In this document: positions 1 to 7,802 of the stretch, one piece after another
Layout of the letters: every line of letters begins with the position of its first letter
Numbering within the stretch: position 1 is the stretch's first letter
Assembly (NCBI RefSeq): GCF_014203645.1
Contig: NZ_JACHJL010000023.1
Location: 1-64,000 of the forward strand
Source of the DNA: Streptomyces zagrosensis
GTDB lineage: Bacteria > Actinomycetota > Actinomycetes > Streptomycetales > Streptomycetaceae
Length of the DNA stretch: 64,000 bases
Direction of reading: 5' to 3'
Translations under genes and position numbers: made by a program
The notes under the pieces: model-generated
What the model was told of the DNA's origin: nothing
The model's database searches: none
The model's input: only the letters and a program-made list of their open reading frames with translations

Positions 1-392
1 CCGGGTTGGACGAGGACGGTGAGAGCCAAGGTCGCGAGACCGTGGTGGTGGAGGTCGGTGGCAAACGCCTCGAAGTCTCCCTCCCCGCCTCCCTCAGCCT
101 CGCCGGTCCCCCCGCCCCGGCCAACGCGGGCAAGACCAAGCGCAAGAAGTCGAGCAGCGCCGGCGCAGCGGCCACCGGCGAAACGCTGGCCTCTCCGATG
201 CAGGGCACCATCGTCAAGACGGCGGTCGAGGAAGGCCAGCAAGTCGAGGAAGGCGACCTCATCGTGGTGCTGGAAGCCATGAAGATGGAACAACCGCTCA
301 ACGCCCATCGTTCAGGAGTCATTACGGGACTGACGGCCGAGGTCGGCGCGTCCGTTGCCTCGGGCGCCGCGATTTGCCAAATCCAGGGCTGA
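1..392 (+). CDS. Acyl-CoA carboxylase alpha chain, biotin carrier C-terminus (5' truncated by window edge)
   Basis: This is the C-terminal end of a biotin-dependent acetyl/propionyl-CoA carboxylase alpha subunit. The reading frame is open from base 3, so the gene starts upstream of the window. The last ~75 residues form a biotinyl/lipoyl domain: SPMQGTI begins it and EAMKM carries the lysine to be biotinylated (codon 282-284), followed by a typical NAHRSGVI hairpin. A Lys-rich, Ala-rich linker (about bases 120-185) separates it from the preceding domain, as in full-length chains of this family. In the actinobacterial enzyme, biotin is carboxylated on this subunit and the carboxyl group is passed to a separate beta subunit to make malonyl- or methylmalonyl-CoA. 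The family is clear; which acyl-CoA is used cannot be told from this fragment. Confidence 0.9.
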   Translation, partial: GLDEDGESQGRETVVVEVGGKRLEVSLPASLSLAGPPAPANAGKTKRKKSSSAGAAATGETLASPMQGTIVKTAVEEGQQVEEGDLIVVLEAMKMEQPLNAHRSGVITGLTAEVGASVASGAAICQIQG

Positions 393-460
393 GGGACCGG
401 CCATTCCATAATCAGTAAGCCGCGCACCCACTGGGCGGCTCACGGGAGGAGAGCGACGCC

Positions 461-955
461 ATGGCAGGACCCACGGTTCGCAGAGACGCCGAGCCGGTAA
501 CCGAAAGAGCCGTCAGCAGCCTGGGGGGCTACGACCACGTGTCCACGGTGGCCGTCGATGTGCCACCCGACCGGAGCGCTGTCCACTTCACCCAGGCCAT
601 GATGAGCTCCCCACCGGGCTGGGTCGTCGGGCTCATGAAAACCCGAGACAAGCTCGTCAAGCCCTTCGGCCTGAAGGTGGGCCATGTAACGGCACCCAAA
701 ACCGTCAAATCTGGCGAGCGGCTCGGCCCCATGCGGGTGCTGACCGTCTCCGACGATGAAGTGATGGCGGGCAAGGACGATAAACACCTCAGCTACCGCT
801 GCGTCTTCGTCGTACGCGAGGGCAAGCGCGGCCCGGAGGGTGTCTGCACCACCGTGGTCCGCTACCACCGCCCGGCGGGCCGGATGTACTTCCGTACGAT
901 CGAGCCCTTCCACCACATGATCCTGGCGGGCATGGCCAAGCGCGGAGCAGCCTGA
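461..955 (+). CDS. DUF2867-family protein
   Basis: A 164-residue soluble protein with the pattern of the DUF2867 family: an N-terminal TQAMMSSPPGWV segment, a central SGERLGPMRVL strand and a C-terminal EPFHHMILAGM helix. There is no signal peptide or membrane segment. A strong ribosome site (GGGAGGAG) lies at the right distance before the ATG. The biochemical role of this family is not established; a START/polyketide-cyclase-like fold is sometimes suggested for it, which I cannot confirm. It follows the carboxylase gene on the same strand with a 68-base gap and may be transcribed with it. Confidence 0.75.
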   Translation: MAGPTVRRDAEPVTERAVSSLGGYDHVSTVAVDVPPDRSAVHFTQAMMSSPPGWVVGLMKTRDKLVKPFGLKVGHVTAPKTVKSGERLGPMRVLTVSDDEVMAGKDDKHLSYRCVFVVREGKRGPEGVCTTVVRYHRPAGRMYFRTIEPFHHMILAGMAKRGAA

Positions 956-1066
956 GCCGGCCCCGCAACCGGCACAGCCCACAACCGGCACAGCCCCGCA
1001 ACCGGCGCCGCTCAGCGGCCGGTTCGGGGTGCCGGCGCGGGGAGCCGGTTCGGGGCAGGGCTGGCC

Positions 1067-1522
1067 TTACAGGTCGAACTCCGAGGGGTCGATGCCGACC
1101 GCGAAGCACGCCTCGCGGACCGCGCCCTGTTCCGTCGTGTCGAAGTTGCCGTCCGCACCGCCGATGACGATGCCGATCTGGATGACGGCGCGGGCCTCGG
1201 TGGGCTTCTTGTTCACCTTGCCGATCGTCTGCAACACGCCGACCTTGCCCATCGCGAAGTCCCGGGTCAACTGGCCGACGTACTCGTCAAACCGTCGCTG
1301 GAGCTCGTCGGCGGGGAAGTTCCGCAGGACGTCGTTCGAGGTGATCAGCGAGGACACGCGCTGCCGCTCGGCCGGGTCAACGGAGCCATCGGCCGCCGCC
1401 ACCAGTGCGCACATGGCCATGCTGGCGTCCCGAAAGGCCCCGCTTTTCAGTTCGGTCTTCTTGGCTTGCAGCTGGGTCTGCATCGTCTGGGCGGAGTCCT
1501 TCAACTTGTCCCACAGGGCCAT
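1067..1522 (-). CDS. TerB-family tellurite resistance-like protein
   Basis: A 151-residue helical protein of the TerB family. Two similar half-sites, AAADGSVDPAER (about residues 42-53) and GGADGNFDTTEQ (about residues 122-133), carry the acidic DG-x-D/E pattern that lines the metal-binding surface of TerB. The N-terminus is an amphipathic Lys/Gln-rich helix. Proteins of this type sit in the Ter stress system with TerD/TerC partners, but none is adjacent here, so this looks like one of the scattered solitary copies found in Streptomyces. Its upstream neighbour on the same strand encodes an MreB-like protein, 146 bases away. The family is secure; the role is inferred only. Confidence 0.85.
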   Translation of the reverse strand: MALWDKLKDSAQTMQTQLQAKKTELKSGAFRDASMAMCALVAAADGSVDPAERQRVSSLITSNDVLRNFPADELQRRFDEYVGQLTRDFAMGKVGVLQTIGKVNKKPTEARAVIQIGIVIGGADGNFDTTEQGAVREACFAVGIDPSEFDL

Positions 1523-1609
1523 GAGCTGTCTCCTCGCGCGATACGTCAGGGGCTGACCACACTAGATCCACAAGGGGAACCTCCGAACAGACCACAGAAG
1601 TTCCCCACG

Positions 1610-1650
1610 GGCCTGTTGGGCCTGTTGGGCCTGCTGGTTCTGCTGGGCAT
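1610..1650. repeat. Short 9-bp direct repeats
   Basis: Three near-identical copies of a nonamer of the form GCCTGTTGG followed by decayed copies, in the gap between the terB-like and mreB-like genes. It is similar in composition to the CTGCTCGGCCTG tracts near 10,150-10,230. No function is evident. Confidence 0.5.
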
Positions 1651-1668
1651 TTCGAAGCTGGGGCCGCG

Positions 1669-2697
1669 TCATCGTGCTAGCGGGTCGAGCCGAAGCGGCC
1701 TGACCCTGCCATCCAGCATGGCGCCCAATCCCTCGACGGCACACAGGTCGGGCCGCTCGGCGATCTGTGTGGGCATGCCGGTGCCCTCGGACAGCAGATC
1801 GTCGAAACCGGTCAGCCGAGCGCTGCCGCCCGCGACCATGATTCCCCGGTCGAGGAGGTCGGCGACCAGATCGGGTGGGCAGCGCCGGAGTACGGCCCGC
1901 AGGGCGTCCAGTACGCCCGCGAGCGGGGAGCACACGATCGCCCGTACGTCGGCGGTGTCCACCCGCACGGACTTGGCGAGCCCGGTGGACACGTCCCTGC
2001 CGTGCACCTCGGCGCCGCCGAGCGTCGGATCGGTGTCCTTCAACGCGTCATGCAGCGGGTGCCCGGACTGGCCCGGCAACAGCAGTTCATGCCGGATGCG
2101 TGCGTATTCCACCACGGCCCGGTCGATGATCTCCCCGCCCACCTGCACCTTCTCGGCGGCCACGATGGACCCCAGCGACAACACGGCGATGTGTGTCGTG
2201 GTCGCGCCGCACACCACGATCATCGTCGCCTCCGGCCGCTCGACGGGCAGCCCGCAGCCCACGGCGGCGGCGATCAACGTGTCCACCAACTCGACCCGGC
2301 GCGCACCAAGGCCGCCCAGCGTTTCGGCGGCGGCGCGCCGGGCGAGCGGGTCGGCGTCGTGCGAGACGCAGATGGCGGCGCGCAGCAGCGGCTTGCGGCG
2401 CCAGGCGCGGCAAACCTTGTCGCCGACGAAGAACCGCAGCATGCGCTGGGCGATGTCGATGTCCACCACGGTGCCGCCGCTGACGGGCCGCACGACGCGG
2501 ATGTGCTGGGGGGTGCGGCCGGTCATCTGCTCGGCGAGTGAGCCAACGGCGATCAGTGAACCGGTGCGGGTGTTCACGGCGGCGACCGTTGGCTGATCGA
2601 CGATGAGCCCGCCATCCTTGAGATAGACCCGCGTGCGAGCGGCGCCGAGATCGACGGCGACGGAACAGCGGCGCAATAGCTCAAGGCTGAGATTCAC
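1669..2697 (-). CDS. MreB/Mbl-like actin-family protein
   Basis: A 342-residue bacterial actin homologue. The phosphate-1 motif VAVDLGAARTRVYLK (residues ~13-27), the phosphate-2 segment MIVVCGATTTHIAVL (~159-173) and the adenosine motif GIMVAGGSARLTG (~287-299) are all present, giving a complete ATPase fold. The protein is close to the normal MreB length (about 340). It is outside the classical mreBCD cluster, so it is more likely an accessory MreB-like paralogue of the kind Streptomyces uses for spore-wall integrity than the main mreB. The GTG start at 2697 is supported by an AAAGGAG site upstream. Function in spore wall synthesis is inference from family knowledge. Confidence 0.8.
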   Translation of the reverse strand: MNLSLELLRRCSVAVDLGAARTRVYLKDGGLIVDQPTVAAVNTRTGSLIAVGSLAEQMTGRTPQHIRVVRPVSGGTVVDIDIAQRMLRFFVGDKVCRAWRRKPLLRAAICVSHDADPLARRAAAETLGGLGARRVELVDTLIAAAVGCGLPVERPEATMIVVCGATTTHIAVLSLGSIVAAEKVQVGGEIIDRAVVEYARIRHELLLPGQSGHPLHDALKDTDPTLGGAEVHGRDVSTGLAKSVRVDTADVRAIVCSPLAGVLDALRAVLRRCPPDLVADLLDRGIMVAGGSARLTGFDDLLSEGTGMPTQIAERPDLCAVEGLGAMLDGRVRPLRLDPLAR

Positions 2698-3005
2698 GGG
2701 GGGCGCTCCTTTATCCAGTTCATCCCGGGCGGGTCAGGACCGCCCGCCCGGCGGTCCTTCCCCCATGGTCCGAGCCCCCGCACTGCTCCGCGCGCTGAAC
2801 TACTCCGCCCGTATGACCCGCCCCTTGCGCCATCTGACTGCCCGCCAGCTTCCGCGCCTGCCGCGGCACCCCACATTCCCCGCCCCGGCGACCCACCCTC
2901 GCCGACCCGACGTCCCACTCCCGCCGCCCCCGCCGCTCCCGCCACCCCCGCCGCCCCGGTCCTGCCCCGAGCGACCCACCCACCGGGCGCGGCTCACCCG
3001 ACGCA
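2698..3005. other. Intergenic region, no gene seen
   Basis: About 300 bases between the mreB-like gene and the end of the polymerase-like gene, both on the minus strand. It holds the ribosome site of the mreB-like gene (about 2707-2714) and, near 2920-2960, a strongly C-rich stretch of repeated CCGCC units. Overlapping open frames have skewed, low-complexity translations and are not convincing. Confidence 0.5.
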
Positions 3006-4709
3006 TCACTCCTTCGCATCCGCGTAGCAGGCCACCACCGAGGGGGTCAGCGGGAAGCGCACCGGTGTATCGCCGAAGGCGATCGTGCCCGCGAGGTCCG
3101 CCGCGGTCTGGATCGCCTCGTTGACCGCAGTGGCCTCCTGCGCCGGGCAGTGCACGATCACCTCGTCGTGCTGGAAGAACACCAGCTGGGCCTGGAGCCC
3201 GGACAGCTCACGCCGCAGCGCCGCGAGCATCAAAAGGGCCCAGTCCGCGGCGCTGCCCTGGACGACGAAGTTCCGCGTGAACCGCCCTCGGGCCCGTGCG
3301 CTCGCACCAGCGCCCCGCTGCGTCCCAGCCGCCTGCGACGGATCGACCAGCTCTTCCTGCGGCAGCCCCGCCTCGTCAGAGCCCGGGTCCGCCCCGCCCG
3401 ATGCGGGTGGGCACGTGCGCCCCAGCCAGGTCCGTACGAGACGGCCTTCCTCCCCGGCGCGCGCCGCGTCGTCCACGTACCCCACGGCTGCCGGGAAGCG
3501 GCGGCGCAGATCCGCGAGGTGCTTCAGCGCGTCCCCGGAGGTCTGCCCGTAGATCGCGCCAAGCAGCGCCAGCTTGGCCTGCGCGCGATCGCCCGAGAAC
3601 CCCCGGTCGGACAGCGCCGCATACACATCGCGCGCGCTGCCCGCCACCTCCATCAGCCCCCGGTCGCGCGAGACGGCGGCCAGCACCCGGGGCTCCATCT
3701 GCTCCGCGTCGGCCACCACGAGCCGCCACCCCGGGTCGGCGACCACCGCGCGTCGCACCACCTTGGGAATCTGCAAGGCGCCCCCACCGTGCGTGGTCCA
3801 GCGCCCCGAAACGGCCCCACCCGGCAGGTACTCGGGGCGGAACCGGCCCTCTCGCACCCACGACTGGAGCCAGGACCAGCCGTGCGCCGTGTGTAGTCGA
3901 TAGAGCTTCTTGTACTGCAACAGCGGCTCCACAGCCGGATGGTCGATGTCCCGCAACTCCCATGCGCGCGTCGAGCCGATCCGTATGCCGGCTCGGGCGA
4001 ACGCCTTGACGATCTCGGCGGGCAGGTCCGGCCGCACCCGGCTGCCGAACGCCTGCGAGACCTCGTCCGCCAACTCCGCCAACCGCCGCGGCTCCAGGCC
4101 ACCCGGATACCGTTCGCCCAGGAGCTCATCCAGCAACTCCCGATGCACATCGGCCCGCCAGGGCACCCCGGCTTGCCGCATCTCGGCGGCGATGAGCATG
4201 CCCGCCGACTCCGCCGCGATCAGCAGCCGCAGACGCGCCGGGCACCCGGTGGCCTCCGTACGAGCCAACTGGTCCGCGTACACCGCGAGCAGCGCCTCCA
4301 ACGGGTCGGTGCCGGGCGGCAGTGGCACCGGGCCCGCCTCGAACAGCGATGGCTGGGTGTCGGCCGTACGCACCGGCGGATCGTCGGGCACCGGCAACCC
4401 ATGCAGCCGCGCCCACGCCGCCGCGAGCGAACGCGGCTGGCGCCCCCACTGCCCCTCATGGCCGAGCAGCAGCGTCTCGGCAACCTCCGCGTCGTAACAC
4501 CGCTCGACCCGGATGCCCGCGTTGAGCAACCGGCCATAGATCTCGGCGCTGGAGCGCCACACCCACCGCGTCACTTCCGGCTGCTCGCGCACCGCCGCCA
4601 CGATGTCGCGCGCGACGCGGACCGGACCGCTCGCCCGCCCCGCCTCGTCCAGGGGGCAGAGGCGAACACCCCCGTCGTCCGCCTCTGCCACCGCCCATCT
4701 CATGCTCAT
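3006..4709 (-). CDS. Family-A DNA polymerase-like protein (bifunctional 3'-5' exonuclease/polymerase type)
   Basis: A 567-residue relative of DNA polymerase I without the N-terminal 5' nuclease domain. Polymerase motif A appears as DAEQMEPR, motif B as RAQAKLALLGAIYG and motif C as FFQHDEVIVH, so the palm and finger residues needed for nucleotide transfer are present. The ~200 N-terminal residues correspond to the 3'-5' exonuclease-like region, but I do not see a clean set of catalytic acidic residues. I chose the ATG at 4709 (MSMRWAVAEA): the open frame continues 31 residues upstream with untypical sequence and no better start. It is a second polymerase besides the cell's main polA, usually annotated as a bifunctional exonuclease/polymerase; its role in repair is inference. 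Confidence 0.85.
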   Translation of the reverse strand: MSMRWAVAEADDGGVRLCPLDEAGRASGPVRVARDIVAAVREQPEVTRWVWRSSAEIYGRLLNAGIRVERCYDAEVAETLLLGHEGQWGRQPRSLAAAWARLHGLPVPDDPPVRTADTQPSLFEAGPVPLPPGTDPLEALLAVYADQLARTEATGCPARLRLLIAAESAGMLIAAEMRQAGVPWRADVHRELLDELLGERYPGGLEPRRLAELADEVSQAFGSRVRPDLPAEIVKAFARAGIRIGSTRAWELRDIDHPAVEPLLQYKKLYRLHTAHGWSWLQSWVREGRFRPEYLPGGAVSGRWTTHGGGALQIPKVVRRAVVADPGWRLVVADAEQMEPRVLAAVSRDRGLMEVAGSARDVYAALSDRGFSGDRAQAKLALLGAIYGQTSGDALKHLADLRRRFPAAVGYVDDAARAGEEGRLVRTWLGRTCPPASGGADPGSDEAGLPQEELVDPSQAAGTQRGAGASARARGRFTRNFVVQGSAADWALLMLAALRRELSGLQAQLVFFQHDEVIVHCPAQEATAVNEAIQTAADLAGTIAFGDTPVRFPLTPSVVACYADAKE

Positions 4710-4812
4710 GAGTCTTACAGGGGGGTCTGACAATCGAGGTCTGGCAAGCGGGGCCCGGTGATCGAACCCGGTGATCGAACCCGACGATCGGGTCTGGCGC
4801 ACCAGTTAGAAA

Positions 4813-4827
4813 TGGGACTCATTTTCA
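4813..4827. promoter_or_regulatory. Zur-like box upstream of rpmF-cobW
   Basis: A 15-bp element resembling the 7-1-7 inverted repeat TGAAAATCATTTTCA bound by the zinc repressor Zur in Streptomyces. The right half is exact on the plus strand (ATTTTCA); the left half is decayed. It overlaps a CATATA -10-like element about 50 bases before the zinc-free L32 gene. The assignment rests on the motif and on downstream genes that belong to the known Zur regulon. Confidence 0.65.
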
Positions 4828-4878
4828 TATAGCGTATGGCCGCGTACCGTCACCGAGAGCCCTGGAGACCGACGAGCG

Positions 4879-5049
4879 ATGGCCGTCCCCAAGCGCAAGA
4901 TGTCCCGCAGCAACACCCGGCACCGCCGCTCCCAGTGGAAGGCCACTGCCCCACAGCTCGTGCCGATCACGGTCGATGGCCGCGAGATCCGGGTCCCCAT
5001 CCGCCTCGTACGGGCCTACCAGCGCGGGCTCATCCAGCCCACGGACTGA
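4879..5049 (+). CDS. rpmF: 50S ribosomal protein L32, zinc-independent paralogue
   Basis: A 56-residue basic protein beginning MAVPKRKMSRSNTRHRR, the diagnostic L32 N-terminus. It contains no cysteine, so it lacks the zinc ribbon of the normal L32 and is the C-minus paralogue made when zinc is scarce. It lies directly after a Zur-like box and only 5 bases before the cobW gene, so the two are probably one transcript. In Streptomyces, replacement of zinc-containing ribosomal proteins by such copies frees zinc; that role is inferred from family and context. Confidence 0.93.
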   Translation: MAVPKRKMSRSNTRHRRSQWKATAPQLVPITVDGREIRVPIRLVRAYQRGLIQPTD

Positions 5050-5054
5050 CGCCC

Positions 5055-6407
5055 ATGACCACCCCGCCGCCACCCGGCCGCACTCGGTCGTCGCCCTCGC
5101 CCTCGCCCCTGCTCCCGGTGACCGTCCTGTCCGGATTCCTCGGTTCCGGCAAGACCACGCTGCTCAACCACCTCCTCAGCAACCGCGCTGGGCTGCGCGT
5201 CGCCGTGATCGTCAATGACATGAGCGAGGTCAATATCGACGCCGCGCTGGTGCGGGGTGGTGGCGCCGCGCTCTCCCGTACGCAGGAGCGGTTGGTGGAG
5301 CTGACCAATGGGTGCATCTGCTGCACCCTGCGGGACGATCTCCTGGTGGAGGTGGATCGGCTGGCCCGCGAGGGCCGGTTCGACTACCTCCTGATCGAGT
5401 CCAGCGGCATCTCCGAGCCGATGCCGGTGGCTGCGACGTTCGCCTTGCTGCCCGATGACGGCCACGACGGCCACGACAGCCATGACGGTGCCACGCTCAG
5501 CGCTGTGGCACGGCTCGACACCATGGTCACGGTGGTCGATGCGGCCGGCTTTTTGGCCGAGCTGGTTGGCGGCGACGAGCTGGCCGAACGCGGCCTCGAC
5601 CAGTACGAGGACGATGAGCGCACGGTCAGCGATCTGCTCATGGATCAGGTCGAGTTCGCCGATGTCATCGTGGTCAACAAGCTCGACCTGGTGGACGCGG
5701 ACCGGGCCGCCGAGCTGACCGCCACGCTGGCCCGGCTCAACCCGGTAGCCCGTATCGTCCCCGCCCGGTTCGGCCGTGTCGCCCCCACGGCACTGCTCGG
5801 CACCGGCCTCTTCGACCTCGAACGCGCCCAGCAGTCGCCGGGCTGGGTGCGGGAGTTGAACGGTGACCACGTCCCGGAGACCGAGGAGTACGGCATCTCC
5901 TCGCTCGTCTTCCGAGCCGACCGGCCGTTCCACCCGGAACGGCTGTGGGACTTCGTCACCGGCGGCCTCGACGGCGCGTACGGCACGGTCCTGCGCTCCA
6001 AGGGCTTCTTCTGGCTCGCCTCCCGCCCCCGGGTGACCGGCCTGTGGTCCCAGGCGGGCGCGGTCGCCCGTTTCGAACCCTCCGGCGTACGCGCTGCCGT
6101 ACCCGCCGGCGTGCGCGCCGTCGCTTCCCTGCACCCCGCCGACCTCCCGAGCCGTGAACAGCCCGGCGGTCAAGAGCTGGTGTTCATCGGCACGGCCTTG
6201 GACGGCGAGGGGCTGCGTGCGGCGCTGACCGGCTGTCTACTCACCGACGCCGAGTGCGCCCACGGCGCGGCCCATTGGGCGACGCTCCCCGATCCGTTCC
6301 CTGACTGGGCCACCCACGGCATCGACGCCCCCCGTGAGCCCGTAGCGGGCTTGCCGGCGGCCAACCAAGAACGCGACGCCCAGACGAGGCAGGCAGCCAT
6401 CGTCTGA
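5055..6407 (+). CDS. COG0523/CobW-family GTPase, putative zinc metallochaperone
   Basis: A 450-residue G3E-family P-loop GTPase. The Walker A motif GFLGSGKTT is at residues 27-35, the metal-binding CxCC motif (C87, C89, C90, in NGCICC) follows, and SGISEP and NKLD (guanine recognition) are intact. The C-terminal CobW_C domain ends with a HPADLPSREQ-type tail. An inserted His/Asp-rich stretch (DDGHDGHDSHDG, about residues 134-146) could bind additional metal. The start at 5055 is the first ATG after rpmF. A Zur-like box ahead of rpmF and the neighbouring zinc-free ribosomal genes point to a zinc-allocation role under zinc starvation. It is the intact one of the two CobW proteins here. Confidence 0.9.
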   Translation: MTTPPPPGRTRSSPSPSPLLPVTVLSGFLGSGKTTLLNHLLSNRAGLRVAVIVNDMSEVNIDAALVRGGGAALSRTQERLVELTNGCICCTLRDDLLVEVDRLAREGRFDYLLIESSGISEPMPVAATFALLPDDGHDGHDSHDGATLSAVARLDTMVTVVDAAGFLAELVGGDELAERGLDQYEDDERTVSDLLMDQVEFADVIVVNKLDLVDADRAAELTATLARLNPVARIVPARFGRVAPTALLGTGLFDLERAQQSPGWVRELNGDHVPETEEYGISSLVFRADRPFHPERLWDFVTGGLDGAYGTVLRSKGFFWLASRPRVTGLWSQAGAVARFEPSGVRAAVPAGVRAVASLHPADLPSREQPGGQELVFIGTALDGEGLRAALTGCLLTDAECAHGAAHWATLPDPFPDWATHGIDAPREPVAGLPAANQERDAQTRQAAIV

Positions 6408-6458
6408 GGTGTCGCACACGGCCGCGGTGCCCGCCCTGCCTGGGCGGACACCGCGGGC

Positions 6459-6539
6459 GGGATCGGCCCCGGCACCGGAGTGGGGGCCGATCCCGCGCGA
6501 CGGGCCGCGGACCGTGGGGAACGGTCCACGGCCCGTCGC
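6459..6539. terminator. Two tandem hairpins between convergent genes
   Basis: Two strong inverted repeats stand back to back. The first (6459-6470 with 6483-6494) is a perfect 12-bp stem; the second (6497-6515 with 6521-6539) is a 19-bp stem with one mismatch and a 5-base loop. They lie between the convergent cobW (plus) and rpsN (minus) genes and probably end transcription from both sides. There is no T-tract, as is common in Streptomyces. Confidence 0.7.
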
Positions 6540-6690
6540 ACGCGTCTGCTGTCTTCGATGCCGGTACGCCCCGGCCCCGGCCCCGCCCCTGGCACCGGCC
6601 CCGCCCATCGGCCCCCGGCAAGCAAGCGCCCGCCACCGACCGCCGTCAGTGGACGTACCAGCGAGGCGGTCGGCGCGGGCAATCACCTGG

Positions 6691-6996
6691 CTACCAGCTC
6701 GACTTGCGCACGCCTGGCAGATAGCCGGCGTGCGCCTGCTTGCGCAGATTGACCCGGGAGAGGCCGAAGGCGCGGAAGTAGCCGCGCGGGCGACCATCGG
6801 AGCTGTCGCGGTTGCGCAGCCGGGTGGCGCTGGCGTCGCGGGGCTGGCGGCGCAACTCGCCCTGTGCTGCGAGCCGTTCCTCAGCGCGCGCGTGCGGGCT
6901 GCCGATGATGGCCTTGAGGGCCGCGCGGCGGGCGGCGTAGCGCGCGACGACGATGCGCCGCTGCTCGTTCTTTGCGATCTTGCTCTTCTTCGCCAT
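6691..6996 (-). CDS. rpsN: 30S ribosomal protein S14, zinc-independent paralogue
   Basis: A 101-residue S14 of the long, cysteine-free class (starting MAKKSKIAKNEQRR and ending GVRKSSW). The short zinc-binding S14 has two CxxC pairs in about 61 residues; this one has none, so it is the C-minus form. Its start overlaps the stop of rpmB by an ATGA, showing a two-gene operon transcribed away from the Zur-like box at about 7280. It substitutes for the zinc form in ribosomes during zinc limitation, by family knowledge. Confidence 0.95.
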   Translation of the reverse strand: MAKKSKIAKNEQRRIVVARYAARRAALKAIIGSPHARAEERLAAQGELRRQPRDASATRLRNRDSSDGRPRGYFRAFGLSRVNLRKQAHAGYLPGVRKSSW

Positions 6997-7232
6997 CAGA
7001 CCTTCCCTCCTCGGGCACGGATGCGGGCCACGGCGGCCTCGATGCCCAGTGTGTCCACCGTCTTGATGCCCTTGGTGCTCAGCGTGAGCCGTACGAAGCG
7101 GTTCTCGCTCGACAGCCAGTAGCGCTTGCGCTGGATGTTGGGATCGAAACGGCGGGAGGTGCGTCGGTGCGAGTGCGAGATGGAGTTACCGAACGTTGGC
7201 TTACGTCCGGTCAGTTGGCAGTGGGCGGACAC
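6996..7232 (-). CDS. rpmB: 50S ribosomal protein L28, zinc-independent paralogue
   Basis: A 78-residue L28 recognised by ISHSHRRTSRRFDPNIQRKR and the TLSTKGIKTVD segment. The zinc-ribbon CxxC pairs of the zinc-binding form are gone; one cysteine (C5 in MSAHCQLTG) remains at the position of the first pair, a relic of that motif. First gene of the rpmB-rpsN pair; the start is about 45 bases from the divergent Zur-like box. Expected to be made only when zinc is low. Confidence 0.95.
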   Translation of the reverse strand: MSAHCQLTGRKPTFGNSISHSHRRTSRRFDPNIQRKRYWLSSENRFVRLTLSTKGIKTVDTLGIEAAVARIRARGGKV

Positions 7233-7276
7233 GGCTCAGCGCCTCCTTGTGTGCTGCGGCCCAGGTAGAGCCCTAA

Positions 7277-7297
7277 TGAAAATGGAAATCATTTCTG
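7277..7297. promoter_or_regulatory. Zur-like box in the divergent rpmB / rpmG promoter region
   Basis: TGAAAATGGAAATCATTTC-type palindromic sequence; the best 7-1-7 match is 7283-7297 (TGGAAAT-C-ATTTCTG), with an overlapping TGAAAAT half at 7277-7283. It sits between the divergent rpmB-rpsN and rpmG-rpmE-cobW2 units, 14 bases before the rpmG start, next to a TGTATAGT -10-like element. One bound Zur dimer could repress both directions. Confidence 0.75.
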
Positions 7298-7310
7298 TAT
7301 AGTAGCCCCT

Positions 7311-7475
7311 ATGGCCCGCAACGAGCTACGCCCTGTGATCAAACTGCGCTCCACCGCCGGCACCGGCTACACGTATGTGACGCGCAAGAACCGTAGGAAC
7401 GACCCCGATCGGCTCCAACTGCGCAAGTACGACCCGATCGCCAGGCGCCACGTCCCCTTCAAGGAAGAGCGCTGA
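7311..7475 (+). CDS. rpmG: 50S ribosomal protein L33, zinc-independent paralogue
   Basis: A 54-residue basic protein with the L33 signature (RPVIKLRSTAGTGYTYVTRK, then KYDPIARRHVPFKE). It has no cysteine, where zinc L33 has two CxxC pairs. First gene of the plus-strand Zur unit, followed after 72 bases by the L31 gene. The start codon lies 14 bases after the Zur-like box, suggesting a very short leader. Confidence 0.95.
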   Translation: MARNELRPVIKLRSTAGTGYTYVTRKNRRNDPDRLQLRKYDPIARRHVPFKEER

Positions 7476-7547
7476 ACCACCCTTCGGCCCCAACGGCCCC
7501 CGCCCGCCTGCGCGGCGCCCCCTTCGTCACCCAAGGAGTCCCAGCCC

Positions 7548-7802
7548 ATGAAGCCCGGCATCCACCCCTCGTACCACCCGGTCGTCTTCCGTGACCGGGC
7601 CGCCGACTACGCCTTTCTGACCCGGTCCACGGCCACCAGCGAGAAGACCATCGAGTGGGAGGACGGCAACGCCTATCCCGTCGTCGACGTCGAGATCTCC
7701 TCGGCGAGCCACCCCTTCTACACCGGCACCGCACGCGTACTGGACACCGCTGGTCGCGTGGAGCGCTTCGAGCGCCGCTACGGCAAGCGGGAGGCCCGCT
7801 GA
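7548..7802 (+). CDS. rpmE2: 50S ribosomal protein L31 type B (zinc-independent)
   Basis: An 84-residue type B L31: MKPGIHPSYHPVVFRD at the start, then SEKTIEWEDGNAYPVVDVEI and HPFYTG. Type B lacks the CxxC of the zinc-binding form, and no cysteine is present. It overlaps the next gene by ATGA, so it is translationally coupled to the second CobW-like protein. In Bacillus and Streptomyces this form displaces zinc-bearing L31 from the ribosome on zinc depletion. Confidence 0.95.
   Translation: MKPGIHPSYHPVVFRDRAADYAFLTRSTATSEKTIEWEDGNAYPVVDVEISSASHPFYTGTARVLDTAGRVERFERRYGKREAR

Noticed and set aside
4755..4790. GGTGATCGAACCC repeated twice, resembling a tRNA T-arm
   Set aside because: No acceptor or anticodon stem could be built around it; simple direct repeat.
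4710..4802. Upstream extension of the polymerase-like gene by 31 residues
   Set aside because: The extension lacks family similarity and the ATG at 4709 fits homologues better.
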